A stretch of DNA of 40,010 bases, from contig JAFQID010000010.1 of assembly GCA_017397685.1 (NCBI GenBank), positions 1 to 40,010 on the forward strand. The letters run 5' to 3'. The notes beneath the pieces are model-generated. The model saw nothing but the letters and a program-made list of their open reading frames with translations, ran no database searches and was not told the origin of the DNA. Positions within the stretch are counted from its first letter, which is position 1, and each line of letters opens with the position of its first letter. This document shows positions 31,049 to 39,975 of the stretch, in pieces. The DNA comes from Bacilli bacterium. GTDB lineage: Bacteria > Bacillota_I > Bacilli_A > RF39 > UBA660. The position numbers were made by a program, and so were the translations under genes.

Positions 31049-33862
31049 ATGGATAAGATTATTATTAAAAATGCTAGAGAAAATAATTTAAAAAATATAG
31101 ATATAGAGCTTCCTAAAAATAAACTTATTGTTATGACGGGTGTTTCTGGAAGTGGTAAGAGTAGTCTTGCTTTTGATACTATTTATGCTGAGGGGCAAAG
31201 AAGATATGTTGAAAGTCTTAGTGCATATGCTAGGCAGTTTTTAGGTAATATGGAAAAGCCTGAGGTTGATTCGATAGAGGGTCTTAGTCCAAGTATTTCT
31301 ATTGATCAAAAATCAACTAATAAAAATCCTAGAAGTACTGTTGGAACTATTACTGAAATATATGATTATTTAAGACTTTTATTTGCTAGAATAGGTGTTC
31401 CTTATTGTCCTAAACATGATATTGCGGTTAGTGAGCAAAGTATTGAAGAGATGACTAATAAGGTTATGGAATATGAGCTAGGTACTAAACTTGAAATTAT
31501 GTCTCCGGTGGTTAGAGGTGAGAAAGGTACTCATAAGGATTTGATTGAATCTTTAATAAAAGATGGATATGTTAGAGCCAGAATTGATGGAGAAGTTTTT
31601 GATTTAAATAATGATATTGTTTTAGAAAAAAATAAGAAACATAATATAGAGGTTATAGTTGATAGACTTGTTTTGAAGGAAGAAGCAAGAAGTAGATTAT
31701 TTGAAGCACTAGAGGTTAGTAGTAAGCTTTCTCATGGTAAGGTTCTTGTTAATATTATTGGTGATAAGGAACTACTTATGAGTGAAAATTATGCTTGTCC
31801 TCATTGTGATTTTTCTATTAGTGCACTTGAACCAAGATTATTTTCTTTTAATAGTCCATATGGGGCTTGTCCTGAGTGTAAGGGACTTGGTGTTAAGCTT
31901 AAAATTGATGAAGATATTTTGATACCTGATAAGAGTAAGTCTATTATGGATGGAGCGGTTGTTTCTTTTCAAAGCGGAGAGACATTAAATATTTATTATA
32001 AGAAACTTGGTCTTGCTGCTAAACACTATGGAATAGATTTATATAAGAGTGTTAAAGATCTTACAAGAGAAGAACTTGATATTATTTTGTATGGTTCACC
32101 TGATAGGATTCATTTTAATTTAGAAACTAGAAGTGGTTCAATTTTAAAAAGCTATGATTATTTTGAAGGAATTATTACTAATCTAGAAAGAAGATATATG
32201 GAGACTGTTTCGCCTAGTATACGTGAGTGGATTGAAAGATATATGACTGAGATGCCATGTCCTAAGTGCGGTGGAACTAGGCTTAAAGATGAAGCAATGA
32301 GTGTTAGGATTGGAAATAAGAATATATATGAGGTTACTTTACTTAATATTAGAGATTTGATTAGTTTTATTGGTAATTTAAAGTTAAATAATGAGCAGAA
32401 GGAAATATCATTTTTGATTTTAAAAGAGATTAATGAAAGACTTAATTTTCTTAAGAATGTTGGTCTTGAGTATTTGACTTTAAATAGAGAGGCTGCGACT
32501 TTAAGTGGAGGGGAAGCACAAAGAATAAGGCTTGCTACTCAGATTGGAAGTAGACTTTCTGGTATTTTATATGTTTTAGATGAACCTAGTATTGGACTTC
32601 ATCAAAGAGATAATGCTAAACTTATTAATTCTTTAAAAGAAATGAGAGATTTAGGTAATACTTTGATAGTAGTTGAACATGATACTGATACTATGCTTGA
32701 AAGTGATTATATTGTAGATATTGGTCCTAAGGCTGGAAGTGAAGGCGGCTATGTTGTTGCGAAGGGGACACCTGAGGAGATAATTAATAATACTAATAGT
32801 ATTACTGGGGACTATTTAAGTGGTAGAAGAAAGATTGAAGTACCTAAGAAAAGAAGAAAGGGTAATGGAAATAAAATTATTATTAAGGGTGCTTGCGAAA
32901 ATAATTTAAAGAAAATCAATGCAACATTTCCGCTTGGTAAGTTTATATGTGTTACGGGAGTTTCTGGTAGTGGTAAGAGTACACTAGTTAATGAAATACT
33001 TGGTAAGACTTTATCAAATGCAATTTATAAACCTAAGGAAAAACCTGGTAAGTATAAGGAAATAACTGGTCTTGATAATGTAGATAAGGTAGTGAATATT
33101 TCTCAAGATCCAATTGGTAGAACACCTAGAAGTAATCCAGCTACTTATGTTGGTGTATTTGATGCGATTAGAGATGTTTTTGCTGAAACTAAAGAGTCTA
33201 AGATTAGAGGATATGATAAAAGTAGGTTTTCATTTAATGTAAAAGGTGGAAGATGTGAGGCGTGTAATGGAGATGGCGTTAAGAAAATAGAAATGCATTT
33301 TTTACCTGATGTTTATGTACCTTGTGATGTTTGTCATGCGAAAAGATATAATAATGAAACTTTAAAAGTTAAGTTTAAAGGTCTTAGTATTGCTGATGTT
33401 CTTGATCTTAGGGTAAATGAGGCTCTTGAAGTTTTTGAAAATGTGCCTAAGGTTTATAAATCTCTTAAAGTAATGGAAGAAGTTGGTCTTGGATATGTTA
33501 AACTTGGACAGAATGCGGTTACTCTTAGTGGAGGAGAGGCTGCGAGAGTTAAACTTGCTAAGGAACTTCAAAAGAAACCTACTGGTAAGAGTATATTTAT
33601 TCTAGATGAACCTTCTACTGGACTACATCAATATGATATTGAAAAACTACTTGTTATTTTAAATAGAATTGTAGATAATGGAGATACCGTTATTGTTATT
33701 GAACACAACCTTGATATTATTAAAGTGGCTGATTATATTATTGATTTAGGACCTGAAGGTGGAGATACTGGTGGTGAGATAGTTGCTTGTGGCACTCCTG
33801 AAGAGGTAGCTAGGTGTGATAAGTCTTATACTGGTCAGTTTCTTAAAGATATTTTGAAGTAA
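31049..33862 (+). CDS. uvrA: Excinuclease ABC subunit A
   Basis: 937 aa, full length. UvrA is the damage-recognising ATPase of nucleotide excision repair; as a dimer it loads UvrB. Two ABC ATPase modules are visible: Walker A GVSGSGKSSLAFDT (N) and GVSGSGKSTLVNEI (C); signatures LSGGEAQRIRLA and LSGGEAARVKLA; Walker B-type YVLDEPSIGLH and FILDEPSTGLH. Zinc modules: CPHCDF...CPECKG, CPKCGG and CEACNGDG...CDVCHAK. Intact, no frameshift. Its RBS is AGAGGT, and it ends at a strong terminator, so it is monocistronic here, without uvrB. Confidence 0.97.
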   Translation: MDKIIIKNARENNLKNIDIELPKNKLIVMTGVSGSGKSSLAFDTIYAEGQRRYVESLSAYARQFLGNMEKPEVDSIEGLSPSISIDQKSTNKNPRSTVGTITEIYDYLRLLFARIGVPYCPKHDIAVSEQSIEEMTNKVMEYELGTKLEIMSPVVRGEKGTHKDLIESLIKDGYVRARIDGEVFDLNNDIVLEKNKKHNIEVIVDRLVLKEEARSRLFEALEVSSKLSHGKVLVNIIGDKELLMSENYACPHCDFSISALEPRLFSFNSPYGACPECKGLGVKLKIDEDILIPDKSKSIMDGAVVSFQSGETLNIYYKKLGLAAKHYGIDLYKSVKDLTREELDIILYGSPDRIHFNLETRSGSILKSYDYFEGIITNLERRYMETVSPSIREWIERYMTEMPCPKCGGTRLKDEAMSVRIGNKNIYEVTLLNIRDLISFIGNLKLNNEQKEISFLILKEINERLNFLKNVGLEYLTLNREAATLSGGEAQRIRLATQIGSRLSGILYVLDEPSIGLHQRDNAKLINSLKEMRDLGNTLIVVEHDTDTMLESDYIVDIGPKAGSEGGYVVAKGTPEEIINNTNSITGDYLSGRRKIEVPKKRRKGNGNKIIIKGACENNLKKINATFPLGKFICVTGVSGSGKSTLVNEILGKTLSNAIYKPKEKPGKYKEITGLDNVDKVVNISQDPIGRTPRSNPATYVGVFDAIRDVFAETKESKIRGYDKSRFSFNVKGGRCEACNGDGVKKIEMHFLPDVYVPCDVCHAKRYNNETLKVKFKGLSIADVLDLRVNEALEVFENVPKVYKSLKVMEEVGLGYVKLGQNAVTLSGGEAARVKLAKELQKKPTGKSIFILDEPSTGLHQYDIEKLLVILNRIVDNGDTVIVIEHNLDIIKVADYIIDLGPEGGDTGGEIVACGTPEEVARCDKSYTGQFLKDILK

Positions 33863-33869
33863 AAATTAA

Positions 33870-33908
33870 ATATGTAAAAATTGTTACTAGTTTTTACATA
33901 TTTTTTTG
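33870..33908 (+). terminator. uvrA terminator
   Basis: ATATGTAAAAA (33870-33880) pairs with TTTTTACATAT (33891-33901), then T. Confidence 0.85.
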
Positions 33909-33954
33909 TTTAATTTTGTAATTATTAATATAATTTTACTAATTACTAGATGTC

Positions 33955-33983
33955 TTGCTATAATCTTAATAATTTGTTAAAAT
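33955..33983 (+). promoter_or_regulatory. Promoter of the pilin-like surface gene
   Basis: TTGCTA (33955-33960), 17-nt spacer, TAAAAT (33978-33983), 36 nt before the start. Confidence 0.5.
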
Positions 33984-34019
33984 ATATTTAAATAGAAGAA
34001 TAAAAAAGAAGGGAATATT

Positions 34020-35510
34020 ATGAAAAGAGGATTTACGTTAGTTGAATTGTTAGCTGTTATTGCTATACTTGCTATACTTGTTATTATAGCATTGCCAAAC
34101 GTACTTAATTTATTTAACGATGCAAAGAAAAACTCATTCCAAACAGAAGTACAAACAATTTATAATACAGCACAACAAGAGTTTTTGCTTGGTGGTGGTA
34201 AAGCTGTAGAATATTATAGAAGTGGCGGGAATGCTTGCTTAGCTACTGGCACAACTTTAAAAAGTTTGTCATTAAAAGGAACTAGCACTGTTAATTATTA
34301 TATTAAAATTGACGCTAATGGTAATATAGTGGAATATCATGTAGCAGATGATGCGTTTGCGTTTACTTATACAAAAACAGGAACAGAATTAGGACTAAAA
34401 GTAGAAGAAATTGGAAAAGAAGGAAATGAGTTTATTATTAAGGATGAGGATAGTGAACAATATAATAATGTACAACTAACGTTAAGTGGTAAATGTCATG
34501 AAATATTTTGGTATACAAGTTGTGTGCCATCAAGTAATAATTTGAACTGTAAAATAATTAATGCTGAGCAATCTCTTAGTGATGAAAATATAGATTTTTC
34601 ACAAATATCTTCAGCAACAAATGGAAATGGACTTTATTATACATCTGATTTATCATTAACAGAAGATTATGATGGAGATGGTACTGGAGATAGGGTATAT
34701 TATTATAGAGGGGCTGTAACAAACAATAATGTAAGATTTGGAGGATACTGCTGGAGAATAGTTAGAACAAACGAAGATGGCTCTGTAAAATTAAGATATA
34801 ACGGAGAATTTACAAATGGAACATGTCCAACAACAGGAACAGATGTAAAGATAAATAATACAACTTATAGTTTTTATGGAAGTCGGAATAATGGAAAATA
34901 TAATGAATATATATGGGAAGATGGAACAGGAGAGAGTCTTGCAAAGACAACTATAGATGCATGGTATACATCAAGTGGACTTGAGAGGTATGCTGAAAAA
35001 ATAGCTAATGTTCCATATTGCGCAGATAAGAATAATCCGACAAAACCAACAACTGGTTCATACACGTCATATACATACTATGGATCGGCAAATAGGTTAG
35101 CAGATTATAGTGGTTCATCATTAACAGCAAAAAGTGATGCACAACCAACATATAAGTGCCAAGACAATGAAGATAAACATACTGTAAGTGGAGATAGCTG
35201 GGATGGAAATGGAAAACTAACAAAACCAATAGGGCTTTTAACAGCAGATGAAGTAGTATTTGCTGGTGGTAAAATTGCCTCTGGTAATTCTAGTTATTAT
35301 TTATACACAAGTTCGAATTATTGGTTAATTAGTCCTTTCAGTGGGACTAGTTCTATCGCTTATTCCTTTCGCGTGGTTTCTACAGGTTACATAGGCAGTA
35401 ACAGTGTGAACAGTGCTCTTAGGCTGCTTCCGGTAATTTCTTTGAAATCAAATGTTGCGGTTAAAGCACAGGGTGATGGAAGTTATACAAATCCATATGT
35501 GGTTGAATAG
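34020..35510 (+). CDS. Type IV pilin-like protein fused to the hypervariable C-terminal module
   Basis: 496 aa. Residues 1-35 are a class III prepilin signal (KRGFTLVELLAVIAILAILV) and the following ~150 residues are a pilin-like domain (NLFNDAKKNSFQTEVQTIYNTAQQEF). From ~residue 185 it carries the same C-terminal module as the TasA-like proteins: YDGDGTGDRVYYYRG, YCWRIVRTNEDGSVKLRYNG, IWEDGTGESLAKTTIDAWYT, NVPYCADKNNP, QPTYKCQ, EDKHTVSGDSWDGNGK, KPIGLLTADEVVFAGG, then SPFSGTSS...LLPVISLK and SYTNPYVVE. DNA identity to 5850-7553 is high around the AWYT motif. The module would be displayed on a type IV-like pilus here and on a TasA-like fibre in the paralogs. Confidence 0.85.
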   Translation: MKRGFTLVELLAVIAILAILVIIALPNVLNLFNDAKKNSFQTEVQTIYNTAQQEFLLGGGKAVEYYRSGGNACLATGTTLKSLSLKGTSTVNYYIKIDANGNIVEYHVADDAFAFTYTKTGTELGLKVEEIGKEGNEFIIKDEDSEQYNNVQLTLSGKCHEIFWYTSCVPSSNNLNCKIINAEQSLSDENIDFSQISSATNGNGLYYTSDLSLTEDYDGDGTGDRVYYYRGAVTNNNVRFGGYCWRIVRTNEDGSVKLRYNGEFTNGTCPTTGTDVKINNTTYSFYGSRNNGKYNEYIWEDGTGESLAKTTIDAWYTSSGLERYAEKIANVPYCADKNNPTKPTTGSYTSYTYYGSANRLADYSGSSLTAKSDAQPTYKCQDNEDKHTVSGDSWDGNGKLTKPIGLLTADEVVFAGGKIASGNSSYYLYTSSNYWLISPFSGTSSIAYSFRVVSTGYIGSNSVNSALRLLPVISLKSNVAVKAQGDGSYTNPYVVE

Positions 35511-35524
35511 TATTTACAAAAATG

Positions 35525-35558
35525 AGTAAATTATTTTAAATGTAATTTACTTATTTTT
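35525..35558 (+). terminator. Rho-independent terminator
   Basis: AGTAAATTA (35525-35533) pairs with TAATTTACT (35543-35551), followed by TATTTTT. Confidence 0.8.
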
Positions 35559-35591
35559 AATTATTTGATAAACTTTTATTGGAGGAGAATT

Positions 35592-36401
35592 ATGGAAAAT
35601 TTATTAGATAAGATTTTATATGGAGTGACTAATTTTGGAATGAAGTTAGTAGTTGCTTTGATTGTTTTAGGGGTTGGATTTAAGATTGCTAATGTTATTG
35701 AATCATCTTTTAGAAGGAAGGGTAAGTTTAAGCTTGATGAGAGTGCTAAGGGATTTATTGCTAATTTTATTAATATAGCTCTTAAGTGTGTTGTGGTAAT
35801 TGTGTGTGTATCAATTCTTGGTGTTCCAACTTCATCTGTTATTGCTATTGTTGGTTCATGTGGTGTTGCGATTGGTCTTGCTCTTCAGGGAGGACTTAGT
35901 AATATTGCTGGTGGTCTTATGATTTTAATTTTTAAACCTTTTAAGGTTGGAGATTATATTGATACTCATAGTGATGAGGGAACTGTTAAGAGTATTAGTA
36001 TGTTTTATACTACTTTAAAGACCGCTGATAATAAGCTTATTATGCTTCCTAATGGGACTTTAACTAATAGTACTATTGTTAATTTAACTGGTGCTAAAAC
36101 TAGAAGAGTTGATATTGATTTAAGTGTTTCTTATGATACTAAGATAGATAAGGTTAAGAAGATTGTTAGTGATATAGTTGATAAGCATGAATTAATTTTA
36201 CATGATGAAGAGAAGGTTGTTAGACTTAAGGAACATGCTGATAGTGCACTTGTATTTACTGTTAGAGTTTGGACTAAGACTGATGATTTTTGGAGTGTTA
36301 AGTTTGATTTGCTTGAGCAAATTAAAGAGGCTTTTGATAAGAATAAGATTGAGATACCTTATAATCAATTAGATGTTCATGTAAAAAATAATATTAAATA
36401 A
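35592..36401 (+). CDS. mscS: Small-conductance mechanosensitive channel MscS
   Basis: 269 aa from ATG 35592 with GGAGGAG upstream; an in-frame ATG at 35565 precedes that RBS. Channel that opens under membrane tension to release osmolytes. Transmembrane helices in the first ~100 residues, with the Gly/Ala-rich pore helix (GSCGVAIGLALQGGLSNIAGG) characteristic of the family. The beta domain starts with FKVGDYI and LPNGTLTNSTIVN, and the C-terminal vestibule domain follows. Starts a probable operon with the next genes. Confidence 0.94.
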   Translation: MENLLDKILYGVTNFGMKLVVALIVLGVGFKIANVIESSFRRKGKFKLDESAKGFIANFINIALKCVVVIVCVSILGVPTSSVIAIVGSCGVAIGLALQGGLSNIAGGLMILIFKPFKVGDYIDTHSDEGTVKSISMFYTTLKTADNKLIMLPNGTLTNSTIVNLTGAKTRRVDIDLSVSYDTKIDKVKKIVSDIVDKHELILHDEEKVVRLKEHADSALVFTVRVWTKTDDFWSVKFDLLEQIKEAFDKNKIEIPYNQLDVHVKNNIK

Positions 36402-36412
36402 GTGGAGGGTAA

Positions 36413-36835
36413 ATGTCTAAGAAGGTTTATGTGATTAAAAATAATAGTGAGAAAGAATATTTTAAGCTTAATTTGACTCAGTTTATTGTAGGTCTTATTG
36501 TATATGCATGTATTATAGTTATATCGTCTAATTTGTTTGAAAATATGTATGTAGAGAGTTTTGGATATGCTTTACTTGCATCTTTTATTATAAGTATGCT
36601 TAATTATGCGGTTAAGCCTTTTTTAGTTTTTTTGACTATGCCTCTTAGTATACTTACTTTTGGTATTAGTTATCCAATAGTAAATGTTATTGTACTTAAG
36701 TTATGTGGTTTTTTGATGGGGGATGCGTTTAATATTACGGGTATATTTGCTCCATTTATTATTGCGATATTTATTAGTTTTATGAAAATACTTTTTGATA
36801 ATTTGATTACGAATAGGATTGGTGATGGAAGATGA
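36413..36835 (+). CDS. Small integral membrane protein, phage-holin IV / YvlD-like family
   Basis: 140 aa with four hydrophobic segments (LTQFIVGLIVYACIIVI, YALLASFIISML, FLVFLTMPLSILTFGISYPIVNVIVL, IFAPFIIAIFISFM). The pattern NYAVKPFLVFLTMPLSILTFG is typical of the PF04020 family (4-TMS, YvlD-like). No enzymatic motif; function unknown, possibly envelope stress related. Starts 11 nt after mscS, and its last codons overlap lgt (ATGA), so these genes are co-expressed. Confidence 0.75.
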   Translation: MSKKVYVIKNNSEKEYFKLNLTQFIVGLIVYACIIVISSNLFENMYVESFGYALLASFIISMLNYAVKPFLVFLTMPLSILTFGISYPIVNVIVLKLCGFLMGDAFNITGIFAPFIIAIFISFMKILFDNLITNRIGDGR

Positions 36836-37647
36836 ATCCTATACTTTTTAGTATTGGTGATTTTGATGTAAGATGGTATAGTGTATTAATAATTGTTAGT
36901 ATATTTATTTCTTATATTATGATTAATAGTGAGTCTAATAGATTTGGAATTAAAAAAGAGTTTGTTTTTAATTTGATATTTTGGACTGTTATTTTTGGTA
37001 TTATTGGAGCTAGAGTTTATTATGTAGTTTTTAATCTTGATTATTATTTAAGTAATCCTGGTGAAATTATTAAGATTTGGAATGGTGGGCTTGCGATACA
37101 TGGAGGATTATTATTTGGTTTTATAACTATTTTAATCTACTGTAAGAAATATAAGGCTAGTGTAGCTAGAATGCTTGATATTATTGTTCCTGCTTTACTT
37201 ATTAGTCAGGCAATAAGCAGATGGGGTAATTTCTTTAATGGAGAAGCGTATGGATCTATTGTTCCTTATCAAACTTTAATTGATCTTAAAATAATACCTT
37301 CTTTTGTTATAGATAATATGCTTATTAATGGTGCTTATAGATTACCTATGTTTTATTTTGAGTCTATATGGTGTTTTATAGGGTTTGTTTTGCTTTTGAT
37401 TATTAGAAGAAGAAAGTATATTAAAGTTGGTCAGATTACATGTGTATATTTGATGTGGTATAGTTTTGCTAGATTTATTATTGAGTCTTATAGAAGTGAT
37501 AGTTTGATGATTGGTGATTTGAAGGTTGCTAAGATAGTTAGTACTATTATGTTTGTTATAGGTCTTATTTGTATGTTTATTCAAAGTAGAAAACCAAAAC
37601 TTGATGAGTTATATAACAGAAGTGAAGAAAAGGAAATTAGATTTTAG
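36832..37647 (+). CDS. lgt: Phosphatidylglycerol:prolipoprotein diacylglyceryl transferase
   Basis: 271 aa polytopic membrane enzyme that attaches diacylglycerol to the lipobox cysteine of prolipoproteins, the first lipoprotein-processing step. Motifs: VRWYSVLI, IIGARVYYV, IWNGGLAIHGGLLFG, the signature ISRWGNFFNGEAYG, and YSFARFIIESYR near the end. It could process the lipoproteins encoded at 11262 and 13920. The start overlaps the previous stop by 4 nt. Confidence 0.95.
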   Translation: MNPILFSIGDFDVRWYSVLIIVSIFISYIMINSESNRFGIKKEFVFNLIFWTVIFGIIGARVYYVVFNLDYYLSNPGEIIKIWNGGLAIHGGLLFGFITILIYCKKYKASVARMLDIIVPALLISQAISRWGNFFNGEAYGSIVPYQTLIDLKIIPSFVIDNMLINGAYRLPMFYFESIWCFIGFVLLLIIRRRKYIKVGQITCVYLMWYSFARFIIESYRSDSLMIGDLKVAKIVSTIMFVIGLICMFIQSRKPKLDELYNRSEEKEIRF

Positions 37648-37657
37648 GAGGATTTAT

Positions 37658-38545
37658 ATGTATGATTTAATTATTATCGGTATGGGTCCGGCTGGTATGA
37701 GCGCTGGTATTTATGCTAAGAGAAGCGGAGTTAATGTTTTAATGCTTGATGGGGAATTACCTGGTGGACTTTTAAATAAGATATCAATAGTTGATAATTA
37801 TTTGGGATTTTCTGATGTTACAGGTCCTGAACTAAGTGAAAGTATGTATATGCATATTAAAAACATAGGTGTAAGTTTTAAGTTAGAAAGAGTAGTTAAT
37901 GTTATTAAAACAGATGATGGGTTTGATGTATTTACTAATAAAAATGTTTATAAGACTAAGGCAATTATTGTTGGTGTTGGAAGAAAGCAAAAGAAAATTG
38001 GAATTGTTAATGAAGATAAATATTTTGGAAAAGGTGTAAGTTACTGTGCTATATGTGATGGACCTTTATATAGGAATAAAAAACTTGCGGTTGTTGGAGG
38101 AGGAAACTCTGCATTTGAGGAAAGCCTTTATTTATCTAAATTTAGCGATGATATTACTATTTTAGTACGTGGTGGGATATCTGCGGATGCATTCTTAGTT
38201 GATAAAGTTAAGGAGGCTAATATTAAGATTATTGAAAATGTAAGTATTGATTCTTTTTATGGTGATGATGTATTTAGAGGTATTAAATATAATGATAATG
38301 TAGAAGATTTTGATGGTGTTTTTATTTATGTTGGATATGAGGCAGATATTACATTTTTAAAAGGTTTTGATATTTTTGATGAGAATGGTTATATTGTCGC
38401 TAATGAAAAGATGAAAAGTAAAGTTGATGGTATTTATGCATGCGGCGATATTATTAAAAAAGATTTATACCAAATTGCTACTGCGGTTGGTGATGGAGCA
38501 ATAGCTGGTATTAATGCGAGTAAATACGTAAAGAAGGTGAAGTAA
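37658..38545 (+). CDS. trxB: Thioredoxin reductase (NADPH, FAD)
   Basis: 295 aa from ATG 37658, with TAGGAGG 7 nt upstream; the open frame reaches back to 37601 inside lgt but has no RBS there. FAD site IIIGMGPAGMSAGIYAKRSG, redox-active disulfide YCAICDGPLY (CxxC), NADPH-binding site VVGGGNSAFEESLYL, and the C-terminal FAD motif GIYACGDI. The GGLLN segment replaces the more common GGQL after the first FAD motif. Shorter than most TrxB by about 15-20 residues. Linked to lgt as in many Bacilli. Confidence 0.93.
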   Translation: MYDLIIIGMGPAGMSAGIYAKRSGVNVLMLDGELPGGLLNKISIVDNYLGFSDVTGPELSESMYMHIKNIGVSFKLERVVNVIKTDDGFDVFTNKNVYKTKAIIVGVGRKQKKIGIVNEDKYFGKGVSYCAICDGPLYRNKKLAVVGGGNSAFEESLYLSKFSDDITILVRGGISADAFLVDKVKEANIKIIENVSIDSFYGDDVFRGIKYNDNVEDFDGVFIYVGYEADITFLKGFDIFDENGYIVANEKMKSKVDGIYACGDIIKKDLYQIATAVGDGAIAGINASKYVKKVK

Positions 38546-38547
38546 TC

Positions 38548-39243
38548 TTGTTAGTTTATGGGAAGAATGTAGTAAGTGAATTATTAAAGAGTAATACTCA
38601 TATTAAAAGATTATATTTAAGTGATAATTTTAATGATGAGAATATTTTATTTAAACTTGATAAAAATAATATTTCATATGAGAGAATAGATAAAAATAGA
38701 CTTGATAAGATGTGTGGTAATGCACTTACTCAAGGAATTGCTGCGGAGATTAAGGATTATAGATATCTAGATATAGAGGATATTGTTCTTGATAGTGATG
38801 CTAAGTTTATTGTTATGCTTGATAGTCTTGAAGATCCTCATAATTTTGGTGCGATTATTAGGACTTGTGAGTGTGCAGGGGTAGATTATATTATTATTCC
38901 TAAGAATAGGAGTGTTTCAGTTAATGCGACCGTTTATAAAACTTCGTGTGGAGCGATTCATAATGTAAAGATATGTGAGGTTGTTAATTTATCTAATACT
39001 ATTAGAAAACTAAAGGATCTTGGTTTTTGGGTATATGGAGCTGAGGCTGGAGGAAAGAATTATAAAGATGTAGATTTATCTGGTAAGGTTGCTTTAGTTA
39101 TTGGAAGTGAAGGAAGAGGACTTAAAAATATTGTTGCTGATTCATGTGATGAGATTATTTCTCTTCCGATGAGAGGAAAGATTAACTCTCTTAATGCTTC
39201 TGTTGCGGCTGGTATATTTATTTATGAAGTTATAAGTAGGTGA
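38548..39243 (+). CDS. rlmB: 23S rRNA 2'-O-ribose methyltransferase, RlmB/TrmH (SPOUT) family
   Basis: 231 aa. TTG start with AAGGTGA 7 nt upstream. The N-terminal substrate-binding domain begins LVYGKNVVSELLK. The SPOUT catalytic core shows LDSLEDPHNFGAIIRTCECAG (motif 1), ALVIGSEGRGLKNIVADSCDEIISLPM (motif 2) and the knot-forming LNASVAAGIFIYEV (motif 3). It lies just before sigH, the order seen in B. subtilis (rlmB upstream of rae1-sigH), with a 4-nt overlap. Confidence 0.93.
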   Translation: MLVYGKNVVSELLKSNTHIKRLYLSDNFNDENILFKLDKNNISYERIDKNRLDKMCGNALTQGIAAEIKDYRYLDIEDIVLDSDAKFIVMLDSLEDPHNFGAIIRTCECAGVDYIIIPKNRSVSVNATVYKTSCGAIHNVKICEVVNLSNTIRKLKDLGFWVYGAEAGGKNYKDVDLSGKVALVIGSEGRGLKNIVADSCDEIISLPMRGKINSLNASVAAGIFIYEVISR

Positions 39244-39866
39244 AGAAGTTGGATTATAAATCGATAAATGATAGTGAACTTCTTTATTTGGTTCGTGAAG
39301 GTAACGAAGAAGCATATGAATTAATTATAAATAAGTATAAGTATATTATTATACATATCTTAAATGAAATGGTTAAAAATATTGAACTTGTTGGTATGGA
39401 AAAAATAGATTTGTATCAAGAAGGGTTAATGGGATTACTTACTGCGATTAAAAACTTTGATGATAAGAAAGATGTTTCGTTTTATACTTTTGCGGTGAGA
39501 TGTGTTAAAAATCATATATATGGTTCTCTTAGGTTATTGAATAGAAAAAAAAGTACTGTTTTAAATAGTTCTTATTCTTTAGATAAATTACTTTATGAAA
39601 ATAATGATATAAGTTTATATGAAATTATAAAGGATGAAAGCTCTAATCCTAATAAAGTATTTGTAGACGTTGAATGTGAAAAGGAAACTATTGAAAGTTT
39701 ATATGAATATTGTAGTAAGGGTGAGGCTAGTATTTTAAGGTATAGACTTATGGGACTTTCTAATAATGAAATTAGTAAACTTTTAGATAAGGACAAGAAA
39801 CAAATTGAGAATGCTTTGTTTAGAATTGGAAAAAAGTATAAAGAATTACTTGCTAAGGAGGATTAG
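39240..39866 (+). CDS. sigH: SigH-like RNA polymerase sigma factor
   Basis: 208 aa; GTG start overlaps the rlmB stop (GTGA). Sigma70 region 2 (SELLYLVREGNEEAYELIINKYKYII; DLYQEGLMGLLTAIKNFDDKKDVSFYTFAVRCVKNHIYGSLR) and a divergent region 4 (LYEYCSKGEASILRYRLMGLSNNEISKLLDKDKKQIENALFRIGKK). Length and position next to rlmB match SigH, the factor that starts the sporulation programme in B. subtilis. Together with spoIVA this supports a sporulation capability. The region 4 wing is somewhat divergent, so SigH identity rests partly on neighbourhood. Confidence 0.85.
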   Translation: MKKLDYKSINDSELLYLVREGNEEAYELIINKYKYIIIHILNEMVKNIELVGMEKIDLYQEGLMGLLTAIKNFDDKKDVSFYTFAVRCVKNHIYGSLRLLNRKKSTVLNSSYSLDKLLYENNDISLYEIIKDESSNPNKVFVDVECEKETIESLYEYCSKGEASILRYRLMGLSNNEISKLLDKDKKQIENALFRIGKKYKELLAKED

Positions 39867-39877
39867 CAAGTTTTTTT
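39848..39877 (+). terminator. sigH terminator overlapping its stop codon
   Basis: CTTGCTAA (39849-39856) pairs with TTAGCAAG (39863-39870), then seven T. The right arm contains the TAG stop of sigH. Confidence 0.85.
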
Positions 39878-39975
39878 ATCTTATAGGAAAGTTAATAATT
39901 TTTAAAAAGATAAGAAAATAAAAAAAGAGTACAAAAAAGGAACTCAATGTTAGTTGAATTAAAAATTAAAACTAA

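Noticed and set aside
37601..37657. Extended trxB start overlapping lgt
   Set aside because: The RBS at 37644-37651 and the FAD motif position fix the start at 37658.
39927..39945. Minus-strand terminator GAGT/ACTC before the right-edge gene
   Set aside because: The stem is only 4 bp with an 11-nt loop; too weak to report despite the following T tract.
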